Shown: positions 31,301 through 41,146 of the stretch, one piece after another
Numbering within the stretch: the stretch's first letter is position 1
Layout of the letters: each line of letters begins with the position of its first letter
Origin: Manduca sexta
Taxonomy: Eukaryota; Arthropoda; Insecta; Lepidoptera; Sphingidae
Assembly (NCBI RefSeq): GCF_014839805.1
Contig: NC_051120.1
Coordinates: 10,788,001-10,852,000 of the forward strand
Direction: 5' to 3'
DNA: 64,000 nucleotides
Position numbers and translations under genes: made by a program
The notes under the pieces: model-generated
Seen by the model: the letters and a program-made list of their open reading frames with translations, nothing else
Told to the model about the DNA's origin: nothing
The model's database searches: none

Positions 31301-34300
31301 GCAGACATGGAAAACCTGCCACTAAGCGGTCTACTAACAAACAGTAAAGATGAGATGGAAATGAAGGAGTTACGTCTGAGGATATCCAGCGAGACGGATC
31401 GCAACACGAGCAGCGACGCGAACACCACGCGCGACACATCGCGGGATAAGTCGCGGGATACTACCGGTAAGTTGATAGAGCTGACTTATCAAAAATTCTC
31501 GTGTAGTGGACACTTTTATGTCGAAATTGCAATAAAATAGTTGCATGCAAAGGTGGCCTTAGAGAGAGGCCAACCGGGCAACCGTGTGGAGCCTCACGCG
31601 ATGCCTTGGAGGACCTTTCTTTAGGATCTTACCGACGAAATTAAAAAAAACGGAACTTTTTTTGCTCTGTCTGAGGCTTCCCATCGTTTTTTTTTGCTTT
31701 CACCTGGGGTCTAACGTCATTTAGTGCCGCCTCTGGTTGCAGATCTAAGGCTAAGTTAAGGAGATTAAAACCGCCTAGATATACAGCAAACCAAACTAGA
31801 TAAAACATGTTATATTCAAGTAACTTCATTATAAACAAACACACATCACACATTTATCCCTGAAGGGGTATGCAGAGGCGCAACCACGGCACCCACTTCT
31901 CGCTAAATGTATTCCGTCCAATGATAGGGGGCGAGCCTATCGCCATATCGGGCACAAATTCTAGACTCCGGGCTAAAACCCAATATCACTTTGCCCGACC
32001 CGGGATTCGAACCCAGGACCTCAGAGCGCTGCTGTACCGCCCATGCAGTACAACTACGCCACCGAGGCATTCATACTTCATTTTAAACCGACTTAAAAAA
32101 AAGGTGGTTACTTAATTTGTATTTTTTTATTGTATTCCCAGACGTGGAGAGTCGCGTGAACACGGCGCCGCGGCGGGCGATGCCCATGTCCTTGTCGACC
32201 AGCCCACTACCACCCAAGAACTCCAGGAGAAAACTGTTCACCCACAAGGATCCAGACATCACCAGGACCACGGATGATGATTCTGGTATGATAACAAATA
32301 GTATAATTTTTTAAAATCCTTTACCTAAGCTAGGGTCTCACCTTGTTATTTTTGGATGTCTATATTGAACAAAGTTTTATTTTGGCTATACATATGTAGA
32401 ATGTATATATGTGTATTAGTAAAGTTTGAAGGTGCTATTCCCAGCAAAATCGTGAGCTAATCGTATTTTAGAAGCTATATATTCGAAATTGATAGTACGT
32501 ATAAAAACAAAATTATAGTCCTACATGTTATCTTTACTTTGGTTGTTTAAATTTTTATAATGTGGATAATGTTTCATTAATCTTATAATGATAATAACAT
32601 TTAAATTCTTGATTCTGATTGGTGATTTTTAAACTACACATTATATTTATTTGTAGCCAACACAATAGATAGATAATTAAATAATAAATATTTTGGAAGT
32701 TTAAAATGTTTAGGTTTAAAAAAATTGCTTGAAGTAGCGCCTTAAAAGGAGTAACTACAAGTAAAAACAAAAGAATTTCACTAATAACATTTAAAACTCG
32801 CATATTTTATACTTCAATCAAATATGTTTATTCAATGTGCCAAACACATTATCAGATGATTTTTAATCTTAAAACTGTAAGTTTGACAGTTAGACATTAA
32901 CCGAAATGATTAATTAACAATTTCAGAAGCAGAAAACACAAACAAAAAGCGAACACAGAGGCCCCGCGTGCGACTCACGCAGAAGGACCGGCGCGACCTC
33001 GCCCGCGCTGAACGCATGGCGCGCAGGATGCTCGCCGCCACACACCCTGCACCTCCTGCACCTCCTGCACCTCCTGCACACGCCGACACTGCACCCAGGA
33101 TAGTAAGTCTTTAAATCAAACATGATATGACAAGGCATGGGCGTAGCTTATGGCAATTTTTTAATGGAGAGGAGGAAGGGGAGATATGTACCCAAGGCTA
33201 AAAAAAACTACTTCCATGTATTTTTTTGAATACTTGACAATTTAAAAAAAAATTAACAAATTACACCAGTTTATTTTATTTATTTTACAATACTTTTTTG
33301 TCGAAAATTCTTAATATTTTTTTTTTTATTTTGAAATTTCGCTCGAAAACAGTCCAGCGCATGATTTTGAGATTGCAGTCAAAACTTATCGAAGAATGAA
33401 CGCACTACATGCGTGTCTGCCTAGCCTAATATATGTTTATTAATTTCCAGGTGCTCACAGGAATGAACCGTACGGAACGTCAAAGCGTATCGACCGCAAT
33501 AAAGTCTCTCGGTGGCCGCATCCAGACCTCTGTTAATAAGAGAACCACGCATGTGTTGCTCGGGTCCTGCAGGGAGAACAATAACCAGGATATAACTGGT
33601 AAGTTATGGTTATAAGTCTTATGTAGGGGTAAGGCTGCCAAAACTGCTTCAGAGAAATATAGTATTTATTTTTATTACTCTTTATTGTACACCAAGGATA
33701 AAAATAATAGAACAAGAAAAGTGAAAAAAGTACAAATGGCGGTCTATCGCACAAGGCAATCCTTTACAGACAACCATGGGATGGATATAAGAGAAAACTT
33801 TTTTTGAAAATTAGACATTTATATGCCCTACACCGGCATAGCTTGCAAAGCCCGCGGTGGCCTTCTTCGGCGCATACACGACGGCTTCAAGGTATCTTGT
33901 TACACTAAGATAGCTGCGCGGAACCGTCCCTACTACTTTTATCTCCTAACCGAATAAAATTACTCAAAAGAAATATAATCTTCACAGGTGTAACAGCTCA
34001 AAGCGGTGTGGACGCAAGTTTCCGCGCCACAGACCGCGACGTGCTTTTATCTCCTATCCGAATAAAATTGGTCAAAAAAACATTATCTTCACAGGTGTAA
34101 CAGTTCAAAGCGGTGTGGACACAAGTTTCCGCGCCACAGACCGCGAGGTGCAGAAGGCCAGGACGCTGAACGCGCTGCTCGGCGCCGCGCGCGGCTGCAG
34201 GCTGCTGCACCTGCACTGGGCGCTCCACAGCGCCGCGCAGGGACGGTGGCTGCACCACGTGGGGTACGAGGTTGAACATTTGAAGAAGATATCGCAGGTT

Positions 34301-35394
34301 AGTGTTGTTATTGGAGAATAGGACAACGACTTAACTACTTAATGTTTGACATGTTAGCCGGCTAACATGACAGCTACATGACAGTTACATGAAATTACGC
34401 GTGTCACGGGAATATAACCTTATTATTTATTACATAATAAAGTTATTTTTCCGTGACACGCGTAATGTCATGTAGCTGGCCAACATTCCAATCATTCTGA
34501 TGGCAAATGGGTTAAAAAAAAAACATACTTTCATAATTACTGTAATTAATTAAGGTTGGTTTACTTCTCTGATCATGGTCCTCTCTGCCCTAACCCTCCC
34601 TCTTTGTAGGAGGCCCATGTTCGGCAATCGTTTATATTCTATTATAGTTTTTATCTATTTGTTCGCGTTGACCACGTGGCTTATCAATAAGTTATCACTC
34701 CCTTATATTTTTTTGTTGTCTAATAGCGTTACTGGTTGTAGTAAAGCCTTTTGGCCCTTGTAACGATAACGATAATGTAATCTATAAACAGTTCGTCGGG
34801 GTAGAAAGGACGAAAATTTAAAAAGCTATATTCACACCTTGGGTATTGTGATATTTACTTATTTTATGTCACAAATAAAGACGCGTTAATAATTTTTTTC
34901 TGTGCTATGCATAATCTCATTTGTATATATTTTATTATTAAACTGTATTGTTACAAAAGTAATCTCTATTCCAATATATTTATTTAAATGTAATATTACA
35001 GAAAGCGAGAATAGAGCGTACAGCACTCGGCCAACAGCGTGCAAATTACTCCTACGACGTTTTTGGCGGCACTAAAGTACTAATAACCAACGACGCGCAA
35101 CAAAAAGATGCTGCGATACAACTCCTGACAATTTGCGGAGCTATCGTTATAGATGGCGCCCGATACCAACATGGCGGACAGACACAAAATGGCGGACCCA
35201 ACCCAAATGGCGCGAAAAGTCAGACCGGCGCCAAAACGCAAAACAAAGATGGCGGCGAAAATCAAGATGGAAGAAATAAATCGGGTGATTTTGACGTGAA
35301 AATCGGTGTTGCGCCCGGTGAAGTGAGTTCTAAGTGGGTGTTTGATAGTGTGGCCAGTGCGAGAATGAGAACTATTAGGAGATATGTTATATAA
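28322..35394 (+). CDS. MCPH1: Microcephalin (BRCT-domain protein), complete, 10 exons
   Basis: Exons: 28322-28354, 28778-28960, 29810-29978, 30543-30712, 31295-31466, 32142-32285, 32927-33102, 33451-33598, 34095-34297, 35002-35394. All introns are GT-AG and phases join, giving 596 aa. An in-frame TAG at 28289-28291 precedes the ATG. BRCT1 (about 83-175) shows 'GVVALVDVGSES', 'VTHLIW', 'VSPLWVEAC' and 'QSFPAAPRPSDLPSPRTLK', as in the MCPH1 N-terminal BRCT. A basic segment in exon 7 ('KDRRDLARAERMARRM') follows. BRCT2 (about 350-450) has 'LTGMNRTERQSV', 'LGGRI', 'TTHVLLG', 'LLGAARGCRLLHLHWALHS'. BRCT3 (about 490-590) has 'CGAIVIDG' and 'SSKWVFDSV', split by a Gly/Asn/Gln-rich insert at 521-562. 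In the family, the C-terminal BRCT pair binds phospho-H2A variants and the protein restrains condensin II and acts at centrosomes; the fly protein is needed for embryonic mitoses. The exon 1 to 2 junction is the least certain part. Confidence 0.9.
28778..28960 (+). CDS. MCPH1: MCPH1 exon 2
   Basis: 61 codons from 'RCSARMRIREEWSRLKE' to 'IIPVRSTRK', with donor gtagga. The acceptor is 'ttttttcaaag', which is weaker than CAG/TAG. The residues are not conserved enough to recognise. The open frame and the phase fit to exon 3 are the support. Confidence 0.65.
29440..29645 (+). repeat. Repeat-H-like fragment in MCPH1 intron 2
   Basis: 'tgtctgtatgtttgtacat', 'tatcctggaaaaccctttt' and the ending 'ggctagcaaaagctaggttt' resemble the ends of repeat H copies. 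Confidence 0.45.
29810..29978 (+). CDS. MCPH1: MCPH1 exon 3 (BRCT1, first half)
   Basis: Acceptor 'aaattacag', donor gtatgt at 29979. It encodes 'RGVVALVDVGSESRALALRA', 'LGSSVVPKWSPLVTHLIWSQ'. Confidence 0.92.
30015..30430 (+). repeat. Decayed SINE-B in MCPH1 intron 3
   Basis: 'gcggcgttagcctagtaggg' is the head; 'ttcaaaatccaaggatacg' the box-B region; 'aacagtgaaggcaaacatcg' and 'gaaaggaaaaacatgcc' are body relics. An insertion of about 130 bp (30045-30215) separates the head from the rest. Confidence 0.55.
30543..30712 (+). CDS. MCPH1: MCPH1 exon 4 (BRCT1, second half)
   Basis: Acceptor 'cccttcag', donor gtttgt at 30713. It encodes 'GGDRAIRAKARALACRLVSP', 'LWVEACAASAKRLPEQSFPA'. The Trp of 'SPLWVEAC' is the BRCT alpha-3 hallmark. 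Confidence 0.95.
31295..31466 (+). CDS. MCPH1: MCPH1 exon 5 (linker)
   Basis: Acceptor 'tttttcacag', donor gtaagt at 31467. It is charged and disorder-like: 'KDEMEMKELRLRISSETDRN' and a repetitive 'TTRDTSRDKSRDTT' with four RDT/RDK units. The role is unknown. Confidence 0.88.
31545..31760 (+). repeat. Repeat G, copy 2, in MCPH1 intron 5
   Basis: 'aggatcttaccgacgaaatt', 'gcttccc', 'gctttcacctggggtctaac' and 'ttagtgccgcctctgg' place it with 18165-18335 and 63245-63435. Confidence 0.6.
31846..32069 (-). repeat. SINE-A copy, antisense in MCPH1 intron 5
   Basis: On the minus strand it has the complete SINE-A order: head 'tgcctcggtggcgtagttgt', box B 'gggttcgaatcccgggt', body and the end 'ataccccttcagggataaat'. 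It lies 72 bp before exon 6. Confidence 0.85.
32142..32285 (+). CDS. MCPH1: MCPH1 exon 6 (linker)
   Basis: Acceptor 'attcccag', donor gtatga at 32286. It encodes 'SRVNTAPRRAMPMSLSTSPL', 'PPKNSRRKLFTHKDPDITRT', a basic, proline-containing linker. Confidence 0.88.
32927..33102 (+). CDS. MCPH1: MCPH1 exon 7 (basic segment and PAP repeats)
   Basis: Acceptor 'atttcag', donor gtaagt at 33103. It encodes 'KKRTQRPRVRLTQKDRRDLA', 'RAERMARRMLAATH' and the proline-alanine run PAPPAPPAPPA from a 9-bp coding repeat. The RRDLARAERMARRM stretch resembles the helical 'KRFQKKFEKMAKEL' part after BRCT1 of vertebrate MCPH1. Confidence 0.9.
33047..33080 (+). repeat. 9-bp coding minisatellite in MCPH1 exon 7
   Basis: CTGCACCTC is repeated three times in tandem plus partial units, giving in-frame Pro-Ala-Pro repeats. 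A unit length of three codons means copy changes keep frame. Confidence 0.9.
33451..33598 (+). CDS. MCPH1: MCPH1 exon 8 (BRCT2, first half)
   Basis: Acceptor 'atttccag', donor gtaagt at 33599. It encodes 'VLTGMNRTERQSVSTAIKSL', 'GGRIQTSVNKRTTHVLLGSC'. The T-G pair after the first strand is where phospho-Ser-binding BRCTs place the phosphate pocket. Confidence 0.93.
33936..34150 (+). repeat. Tandem duplication of the MCPH1 exon 9 acceptor and exon start
   Basis: Copy 1 is 33936-34043 (108 bp) and copy 2 is 34044-34150 (107 bp). Each has about 51 bp of intron end ('cttttatctcct', 'ccgaataaaatt', 'tcttcacag') and 56 bp of exon. The exon parts differ at 3 of 56 bases. Only copy 2 leads into the rest of exon 9. 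Entering at copy 1 (33988) reads through copy 2 intron sequence and meets TAA at 34098-34100. Confidence 0.95.
34095..34297 (+). CDS. MCPH1: MCPH1 exon 9 (BRCT2, second half)
   Basis: Acceptor 'tcttcacag' of the second duplicate; donor gttagt at 34298. It encodes 'VTVQSGVDTSFRATDREVQK', 'ARTLNALLGAARGCRLLHLH' and 'WALHSAAQGRWLHHVGYEVE'. The 'RTLN.LLG.ARGC' motif is characteristic of MCPH1 BRCT2. The exon is strikingly GC- and CpG-rich. Confidence 0.93.
34353..34494. repeat. Palindromic MITE-like element, family P copy 2, MCPH1 intron 9
   Basis: Inverted ends 'gttagccggc' and 'gctggccaac' with long arms containing 'agctacatgaca', 'attacgcgtgtcacgg' and their complements around an AT-rich centre. 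The same plan is seen at 3226-3330. Confidence 0.7.
35002..35394 (+). CDS. MCPH1: MCPH1 exon 10 (BRCT3, C-terminus)
   Basis: Acceptor 'taatattacag'. The exon encodes 131 codons to TAA at 35392-35394. 'LGQQRANYSYDVFGGTKVLI' and 'LLTICGAIVIDG' begin BRCT3; 'VAPGEVSSKWVFDSVASARM' ends it. Between them, 35164-35289 is a low-complexity insert rich in G, N, Q and K from a repeated ATGGCGG/CAAATGGCG DNA motif. Confidence 0.93.
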   Translation, partial: KARIERTALGQQRANYSYDVFGGTKVLITNDAQQKDAAIQLLTICGAIVIDGARYQHGGQTQNGGPNPNGAKSQTGAKTQNKDGGENQDGRNKSGDFDVKIGVAPGEVSSKWVFDSVASARMRTIRRYVI

Positions 35395-35446
35395 GCGAAA
35401 AAGTTGTTTTTTTTTGTTTTCAAGCCGGTACATTTAAGACTATTTC

Positions 35447-35645
35447 GGTGTTGTAGTATTATGTAGCGGAAACACCGCTGTGATGTCCCGAATTCATCCC
35501 AAGTCGGGCAAATTGATATTGTATTTTTCTGTTCAATATCAGCCTAGCCTAATAGGGTCGCCTCTTATCACATTATAGGACTGAACATACTTGGCGAAAA
35601 ATGTGTGACTTGGTTGCACCTCTGCCTGCCCCTTTGATCGACGTA
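35447..35645 (+). repeat. Decayed SINE-A downstream of MCPH1
   Basis: The copy has head relic 'tattatgtagcgg', body 'gtcgggcaaattgatatt', 'tttctgttcaatatcag', 'acttggcgaaaaatgtgtg' and 'cacctctgcctgcccctttg'. It begins about 53 bp after the stop and so probably lies in the 3' UTR or just beyond. Confidence 0.65.
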
Positions 35646-37535
35646 ATGTCTTTGTTTTTTTAAATCTAAGATGGGAGATTACATTAAGCGATATTGTATT
35701 TTAATACCCTTGTAATAAGGTACGCCAATTGTTATGCAAATTGAAACCACGCCAATTGTTTCAGCAATCATTAAGAAAAAAATAAGTTGTCCTATAAGTA
35801 GGAAAATGGCAAAAGGCTATCCTTTGTTAAAATTGTGTCGACTGGCGAAGGATAATCTCTCATCTTTCAACACTATATGGGCCCATTCTGCGTAAGGGGG
35901 AAGATAAAAGACGTAAATGAAATTGAAAGTTTTAATGGCATTTTGCATGTTTTAAATTACGACGTTATTTATTATTTATTTGAAATTTCGTAGTCTCTTT
36001 GTAGGCCTCTTTCTTTAATGAAATTCACGATGTTTTTGTTTTAATTTTTTTAATACTTATTTACAATTTTATGCGTTTTAATAATACAATGTTTTTTAAA
36101 TGATCTCTGTTTACATCACTGATTAAATATGTACCAAAAACACATTGTTTTCTTTTAATTTTTCATGTATTTTCGACACTACGCACTGTTAATAAAACAA
36201 TGACCTATTTCAAAATTTGTTAATTTGTGGCTGTCGTTGAAATACTAATCTTTATTTGCTACCCTTTTTTGAAGTTGCTATAAACTTGAGCTTATTAAAG
36301 ATAGGTAAAAAATGAAACTTATAGCATGAAAAAAAAGGGAAAAAACTAAAAGGTCGCAAACAAAAATTGGTTGTTTGACGATTCCCACAATATGGCAATT
36401 TTGGAATGGGTCGTTATTTTATTAAGAATGCGACTAGTACCTAAGTTACTCTTTTGTTGCTTATTAGTACCGATAGATGGTGTATATTACGGAATATTTA
36501 TGAAAGCTTATAGTTGCCACTTTATTTCAAGATTCAAGGTAGAATATTATAATTTAATTGAAATAAGGACATACACTACCCTGCTCGGAAAGCTGTATTT
36601 CATATAAATTATATTAAGATTTTCTTACTACCATACATGATATAATATCCACTCGAACTATTTATTATGTTAACATTATTAGCTAAAAAAAGAACACGAA
36701 CCTAACTATTGGAAAAAGTACAATTTAATTGGTGTTAGACATTAATGTCTTGGATATTTTGATTAAGTATTACCATTTTTAATTAGGGAATGTCTTGGAT
36801 ATTTTTATCATAACCATTTTAAATTAGGGAGATATAAATGAAAATCAATATTCTTTTGAAGAATTTATTACATAACTCCATACTTTATAGAAATATATCT
36901 TATTCATATTCTAAATGCAAAAAGAAATATGTTCCATAGTAAACAAAAAAAATGTGACCCACAGATAACATATCCTGGACATAACGGGCACTTGTACCCT
37001 AATCAGGTAGGTCTTCCACGCAAGCAGAACTGGCTTCTCGATGCAACACATATTTACCGCAACAAGTAATAAATAAAAATTATAACATCAATTACAGTCA
37101 GCACTAATACTATGCTCTTACTAATATACTTAATATTAGATACTTAAATCCTATAGTTTACAATCATTTAGGTTGTTTTCCACACACTTATATGCTTCAG
37201 TTAATTTCGGTAAACTACAATGAGATGACATGAATCAGTATCCCTAAATTAAATCAGTGATGACGTTCCGTCTGATGACGAAAGGAAAACAATAAGAACG
37301 CATGCAATACATACGTAAAATATTATTAATATTCATAAACATTGCGTACATAATTACACGATGTCATAAAATTACGCGACTATATACAGAACAATGCTGT
37401 ATTCATTTGATTCTAATGAATTTTGTATATCAGTCGGCTATCCAAGCTACTGATAATACGCATGTACTACACCTATTCAAAATTTTCAATGCAACAAAAT
37501 TATAACGGGATTTTTTCATATCAATGATTGAAGGA
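35646..37535. other. AT-rich DNA downstream of MCPH1
   Basis: The first clear AATAAA after the MCPH1 stop is at 36191-36196, about 800 bp away, so the 3' end of the transcript is uncertain. A direct repeat of 'aatgtcttggatatttt' occurs at 36744 and 36788. Frames 36371-36607 and 37302-37505 are not recognised. Nothing else was seen. Confidence 0.4.
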
Positions 37536-37760
37536 ACGAGTGAGTTGCTCGCTTGCTGGTGAGCGCCTATTTCTGCCGCCATGCGATTGTAGTCGCTGTT
37601 ATGTTCCGGTATGCAAGACATTGTAGCCAATGTAACGTGGTACGGGACATAATAAGACTTAACACCTCATTTTATTTTATATTTATTTAATACTGTTACT
37701 GTAGTGTTGGATGGTGTTTCTACTGTTTATGGGCGGTCGTATCGCTTACCATCAATTACC
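37536..37760 (+). repeat. Repeat K, partial copy
   Basis: 'gcgcctatttctgccgcca', 'gttccggtatgcaagacatt', 'cataataagacttaacac' and 'tgtttatgggcggtcgtatc' follow the order of 50140-50420, with an AT insertion in the middle. Confidence 0.6.
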
Positions 37761-38600
37761 ATCATGTAGAAGTATAGTTTTTAGTTTAGGGCTCCAAATT
37801 TAGTAATTTTATTTAACACCAGCTGTTGCTCACGGCTCCGCCTGTGTGTTAAATTTTTTCCGGGATAAAAGTCCAATTTCATATTTTTCAGGCATAAAAT
37901 GGAGTCTATATTTTTAGTCAGACATTTACTATCATTAAATATTTAAAATCTGAAGATTTTCCTTTTTAAATTTATATTTCCAGGTTTTTAAAATCATTTT
38001 TGTATGTCCTAGAATAGGATTACCAAAACTGACCAGAACCTCCAAAAAAGCACTGCATAGCACTGCTCTGCGCTCACTAAGCAAGATGTTAAATTTCATA
38101 ATGCGCAGTAAGTTACAAGCTGCAATTACCTTCAAATTTCATCACATCGCATGCATACTGCTGCTTGACAGAAATAGATATAAACCTATGTTGTCATTTT
38201 TCATTAGCCTCGCTAGACAAACGATCCAAAATGGCCAGCCCGTAAGGATTCTGGTTTCCGAGAAAATTATAATCGACATTAGGAAGGTCGGACTAGGTTA
38301 CGACACAGGTTTCAAATTAGATTTTGGTTTCCGTTAGATTTATAATTAAAGTTATTATCGTCTCCTATTTTGAGTACGATTCCCGGGAATGGCAATCGAA
38401 ATATTTTAAGATTAGAATAGAAAATGCAACTTAATTTATTGAATTATTCTGATTTATAATTATGAATTTAGAATACTAAATCGTGTAGGCGTAGAACGGT
38501 GAAGACAAAACGTGTAATCAGCAGCTCAAATCTCTTGATCTTAGGACTTTAGAGAAATTCTTTAACTTACAATTTCTCGGCGCATTTCGTTATTATTATA
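37761..38600. other. Intergenic DNA with repeat-H relic
   Basis: 37800-37930 holds 'tgttgctcacggctccgcct' and 'ttccgggataaaagt', a reverse-oriented relic of the repeat-H type. The frame 38086-38337 is not recognised. Confidence 0.4.
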
Positions 38601-38607
38601 TTTTTTT

Positions 38608-38845
38608 TATACGGGCACGACTAAGGGACCACATTGCACCTGATGGTAAGGGGAGTGGAGTCTAGTAAAATGTCAAATGACGAGAGATGATTACCTCTCG
38701 ACAGTCGACACAATTATGCCGGCCTGTTGGAACCGGCTAACGGACTGATCCCGGAACGCGAAACTTACGTAGGCCACTATGGCGGCTTTTAACACCTTAT
38801 GCACGGTGGTCGCTATCCGAAAAAATATCCTACCAGCAATTATTA
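38608..38845 (-). mobile_element. LINE 3' end (family L)
   Basis: The copy matches 24505-24765 in order and on the minus strand ends in an A-rich tail ('tatttttttt' read on plus at 38600). Includes 'ttgcacctgatggtaagggg', 'acaattatgccggcctg', 'gatcccggaacgcg'. Confidence 0.7.
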
Positions 38846-39239
38846 CTTGTGCTAGAGTGCCTAATATCTAAGCTACTTTTTCTCATAATTTTTTATTCCG
38901 GAAACGTGAGCGGAGTCGCGTGCAGAAACTAGTTATAAGTCTTCGCTCGTGGGTGTGACAAAGCGTTAGGTATCAGAAGTGACTGTACCAGTTCATTTTG
39001 ACCTTACAAGTCTAGACTTCTGCTCTACACAGCACATTTTTAGAATTCGTTCTTGAAGTCAAGTAAGTAATAAATTAAAAACAATGATAAAGATTGCGAA
39101 ATAAATTTACCCAGTTAATTTTATTGGAGCATAAGTACATTTCAACATAATTTACTGCGCATATGTCGTATATTTATTTATTTTTATTTATTTAATTAAT
39201 TCTTTTTTTAATGTACACATGTTCAAGAGTTAAAGACAT
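38846..39239. other. Intergenic DNA, no gene
   Basis: A short repeat-H end ('gaaacgtgagcggagtcgcg') is at 38895-38920. Otherwise nothing was recognised. Confidence 0.4.
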
Positions 39240-39470
39240 ACCCCCTTATTCATAGACGTTATTTATCTAAGGAGCATTGCTGTGATAACAAGTCTGTTTC
39301 TTAGTGCTGACGGCATGGCAGCCTTCGCAGTGCGTAGACATAGGGCCGTTGTGATTGGCTAATATTGAGATACAACTTGAATCTAGTTGGCTGTCAGATA
39401 AACAAATCTGAGAAACAGACTCACAGCAATGCTCCGTCCTTAGATAAATAACGTCTGAGAATAAGGGGGT
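39240..39470. mobile_element. Palindromic MITE with long TIRs
   Basis: Left end 'acccccttattcatagacg', then 'ttatttatctaagg' and 'agcattgctgtga'; the right end is the complement of the same blocks, ending at 39470. Arms are about 45 bp with a small insertion in one. The outer flanks do not give a clear target-site duplication. The minus frame 39267-39482 arises from the palindrome. Confidence 0.85.
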
Positions 39471-39650
39471 TAGTATATCCACTTATAATTAATAGAATAC
39501 AATTGGCGGTCTTATCACTCGAAGCAAAATTTTACAGACAACCATATGGCATGGACATTGAAAAGGAAAAATAAAGGGCAGTTGTGGTGTACACTGTATG
39601 GTTAGAATTAATGTGACAAATACATATATAAATACATAACAATACATATA

Positions 39651-39885
39651 TTATAATAACAATAATATCAGCCCTGTATTATATTCTGTCCCACTGTTAG
39701 ACACGGGCTTCCTCTACTACTGAGAGGGATTAAGCCTTAGTCCACCACGCAGGCCTAGAGCGGATTGGTAGACTTCACACACCCTCGAAAATTCCTATAG
39801 GGAATTTGTCAGGTATGCAGGTTTCCTCACGATGTTTTCCTTCGCCGTTAAAGCAAGCGTTAATTCACAAAGAATACATATGTTA
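39651..39885 (-). repeat. SINE-B copy, 5'-truncated
   Basis: AAT-type tail at 39651, then 'tcagccctgtattatattct', 'tactactgagagggat', 'ccaccacgc', 'aggtttcctcacgatg' and 'cgccgttaaagcaagcg', all antisense. Confidence 0.8.
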
Positions 39886-40248
39886 CAGATATATTAAATA
39901 TACACAATGTAAGTAAATAATAAAAAATATATATATATATTACATCCTAAGTCTATTTCTTTACGCCTGAACGATATTCTTCTATAACAAACTGTGTTTT
40001 CTCAGGGTTTCGAACCATAACTCGCTGATGCTAAGGATTTTGGTCCTAAACTTTATACATTACCACGTAGGAACGCACCTACAAGTCTCAATATATTTCA
40101 TGATCTGATATTTTATTCTGATGTTAAATGACAGGAGACAAGTATTAACGTACCTAAGTACAAATTAGTGGCGTAGGGTGTTTTCCGAAAGGGTGCCCGA
40201 CACGACATATAAGTACTAATATGTATATATGCGGTCTGCAACTCATTC
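39886..40248. other. Intergenic AT-rich DNA
   Basis: A (TA)-rich patch lies at 39930-39945 and a box-B-like 'gtttcgaaccataactcg' at 40004. No gene was recognised. Confidence 0.4.
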
Positions 40249-40447
40249 TAATGCCGGCGCCACACATAGCAAAAATATTTGAACACTTGCTTGAAGTCAT
40301 GTGTGGCACGGGTATTTGCGTATTTGTGCCAAGTTTGTTTAAATTTTTGCGTATTTGCCATTCGGGGTCGGTTTTTCGACCACAAATCAAAGCGTTCAAA
40401 GTTATCGAGTTTCTTGAAGGAGAACCGATTATATGGAAACCTAAAAG

Positions 40448-40902
40448 TAGGGATGTTATGGAGCTCCGTAACCGTAACCGAAACTATCGGATATCCGAAA
40501 TAAAAATATATCCGTAACCGTAACCGTATCCGTTATAAAAGTTTCGGATAAGTTACGGATAATATGTTCCGACACGTTTTTGTTTCACCGCTCACACGCT
40601 ACGTGAAATTTGTATAGTTTGTTATTTTTAATCATAACATAAACTCATTCATAAATAGTATTTCTTTTTATTGAGTAAAGTGAAGTGAAATGCGTCCATT
40701 TTTTTTTTTTTTTTTTGGTCTTGTTAAAAATAACTTTTCCAAATTATAAACAGTGTGATAAAAACTTTTCACGGAGAGGAGGTGTCACTACTTCTAAAAC
40801 AGAGTTTTTCCGAACACCCATGTCCCCCAATTAGTTCATCGATAATTAATAATCGACGATGACGATGAACAATAGTTAGTATTCGTCACCCTACTGTATT
40901 AC

Positions 40903-40988
<86 letters not shown>

Positions 40989-41146
40989 TATTTTACTTTA
41001 ATCAAATATCCGTAACCGAAACTATCCGAAACTACCGGATAATCCGAAATAATTATTATCCTTAACCGTATCCGAAACCGATATAATTTTATGCCTATAT
41101 CCATATCCGTATCCATATCCGAAATTTCATATCCATAACATCCCTG
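40448..41146. mobile_element. hAT-like element with perfect 8-bp TSD, nested
   Basis: CCTAAAAG at 40440-40447 recurs at 41147-41154. The ends are inverted: 'tagggatgttatgg' and 'ccataacatccctg'. Subterminal DNA on both sides is built from short CCGTAACCG / ATCCGAAAC words. No transposase was seen in the 699 bp, so it is non-autonomous. Confidence 0.9.
40906..40985. repeat. (TA)n microsatellite, about 80 bp
   Basis: An uninterrupted run of about 40 TA units sits inside the nested hAT-like element. Confidence 0.97.

Noticed and set aside
33988..34097. An additional or alternative coding exon of MCPH1 starting at the first duplicated acceptor
   Set aside because: It meets a TAA at 34098-34100 and has no convincing donor before it, so the second acceptor was used in the model.
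40906..40985. CRISPR-like or satellite array
   Set aside because: It is a plain (TA)n microsatellite; no direct-repeat/spacer structure occurs anywhere in the window.
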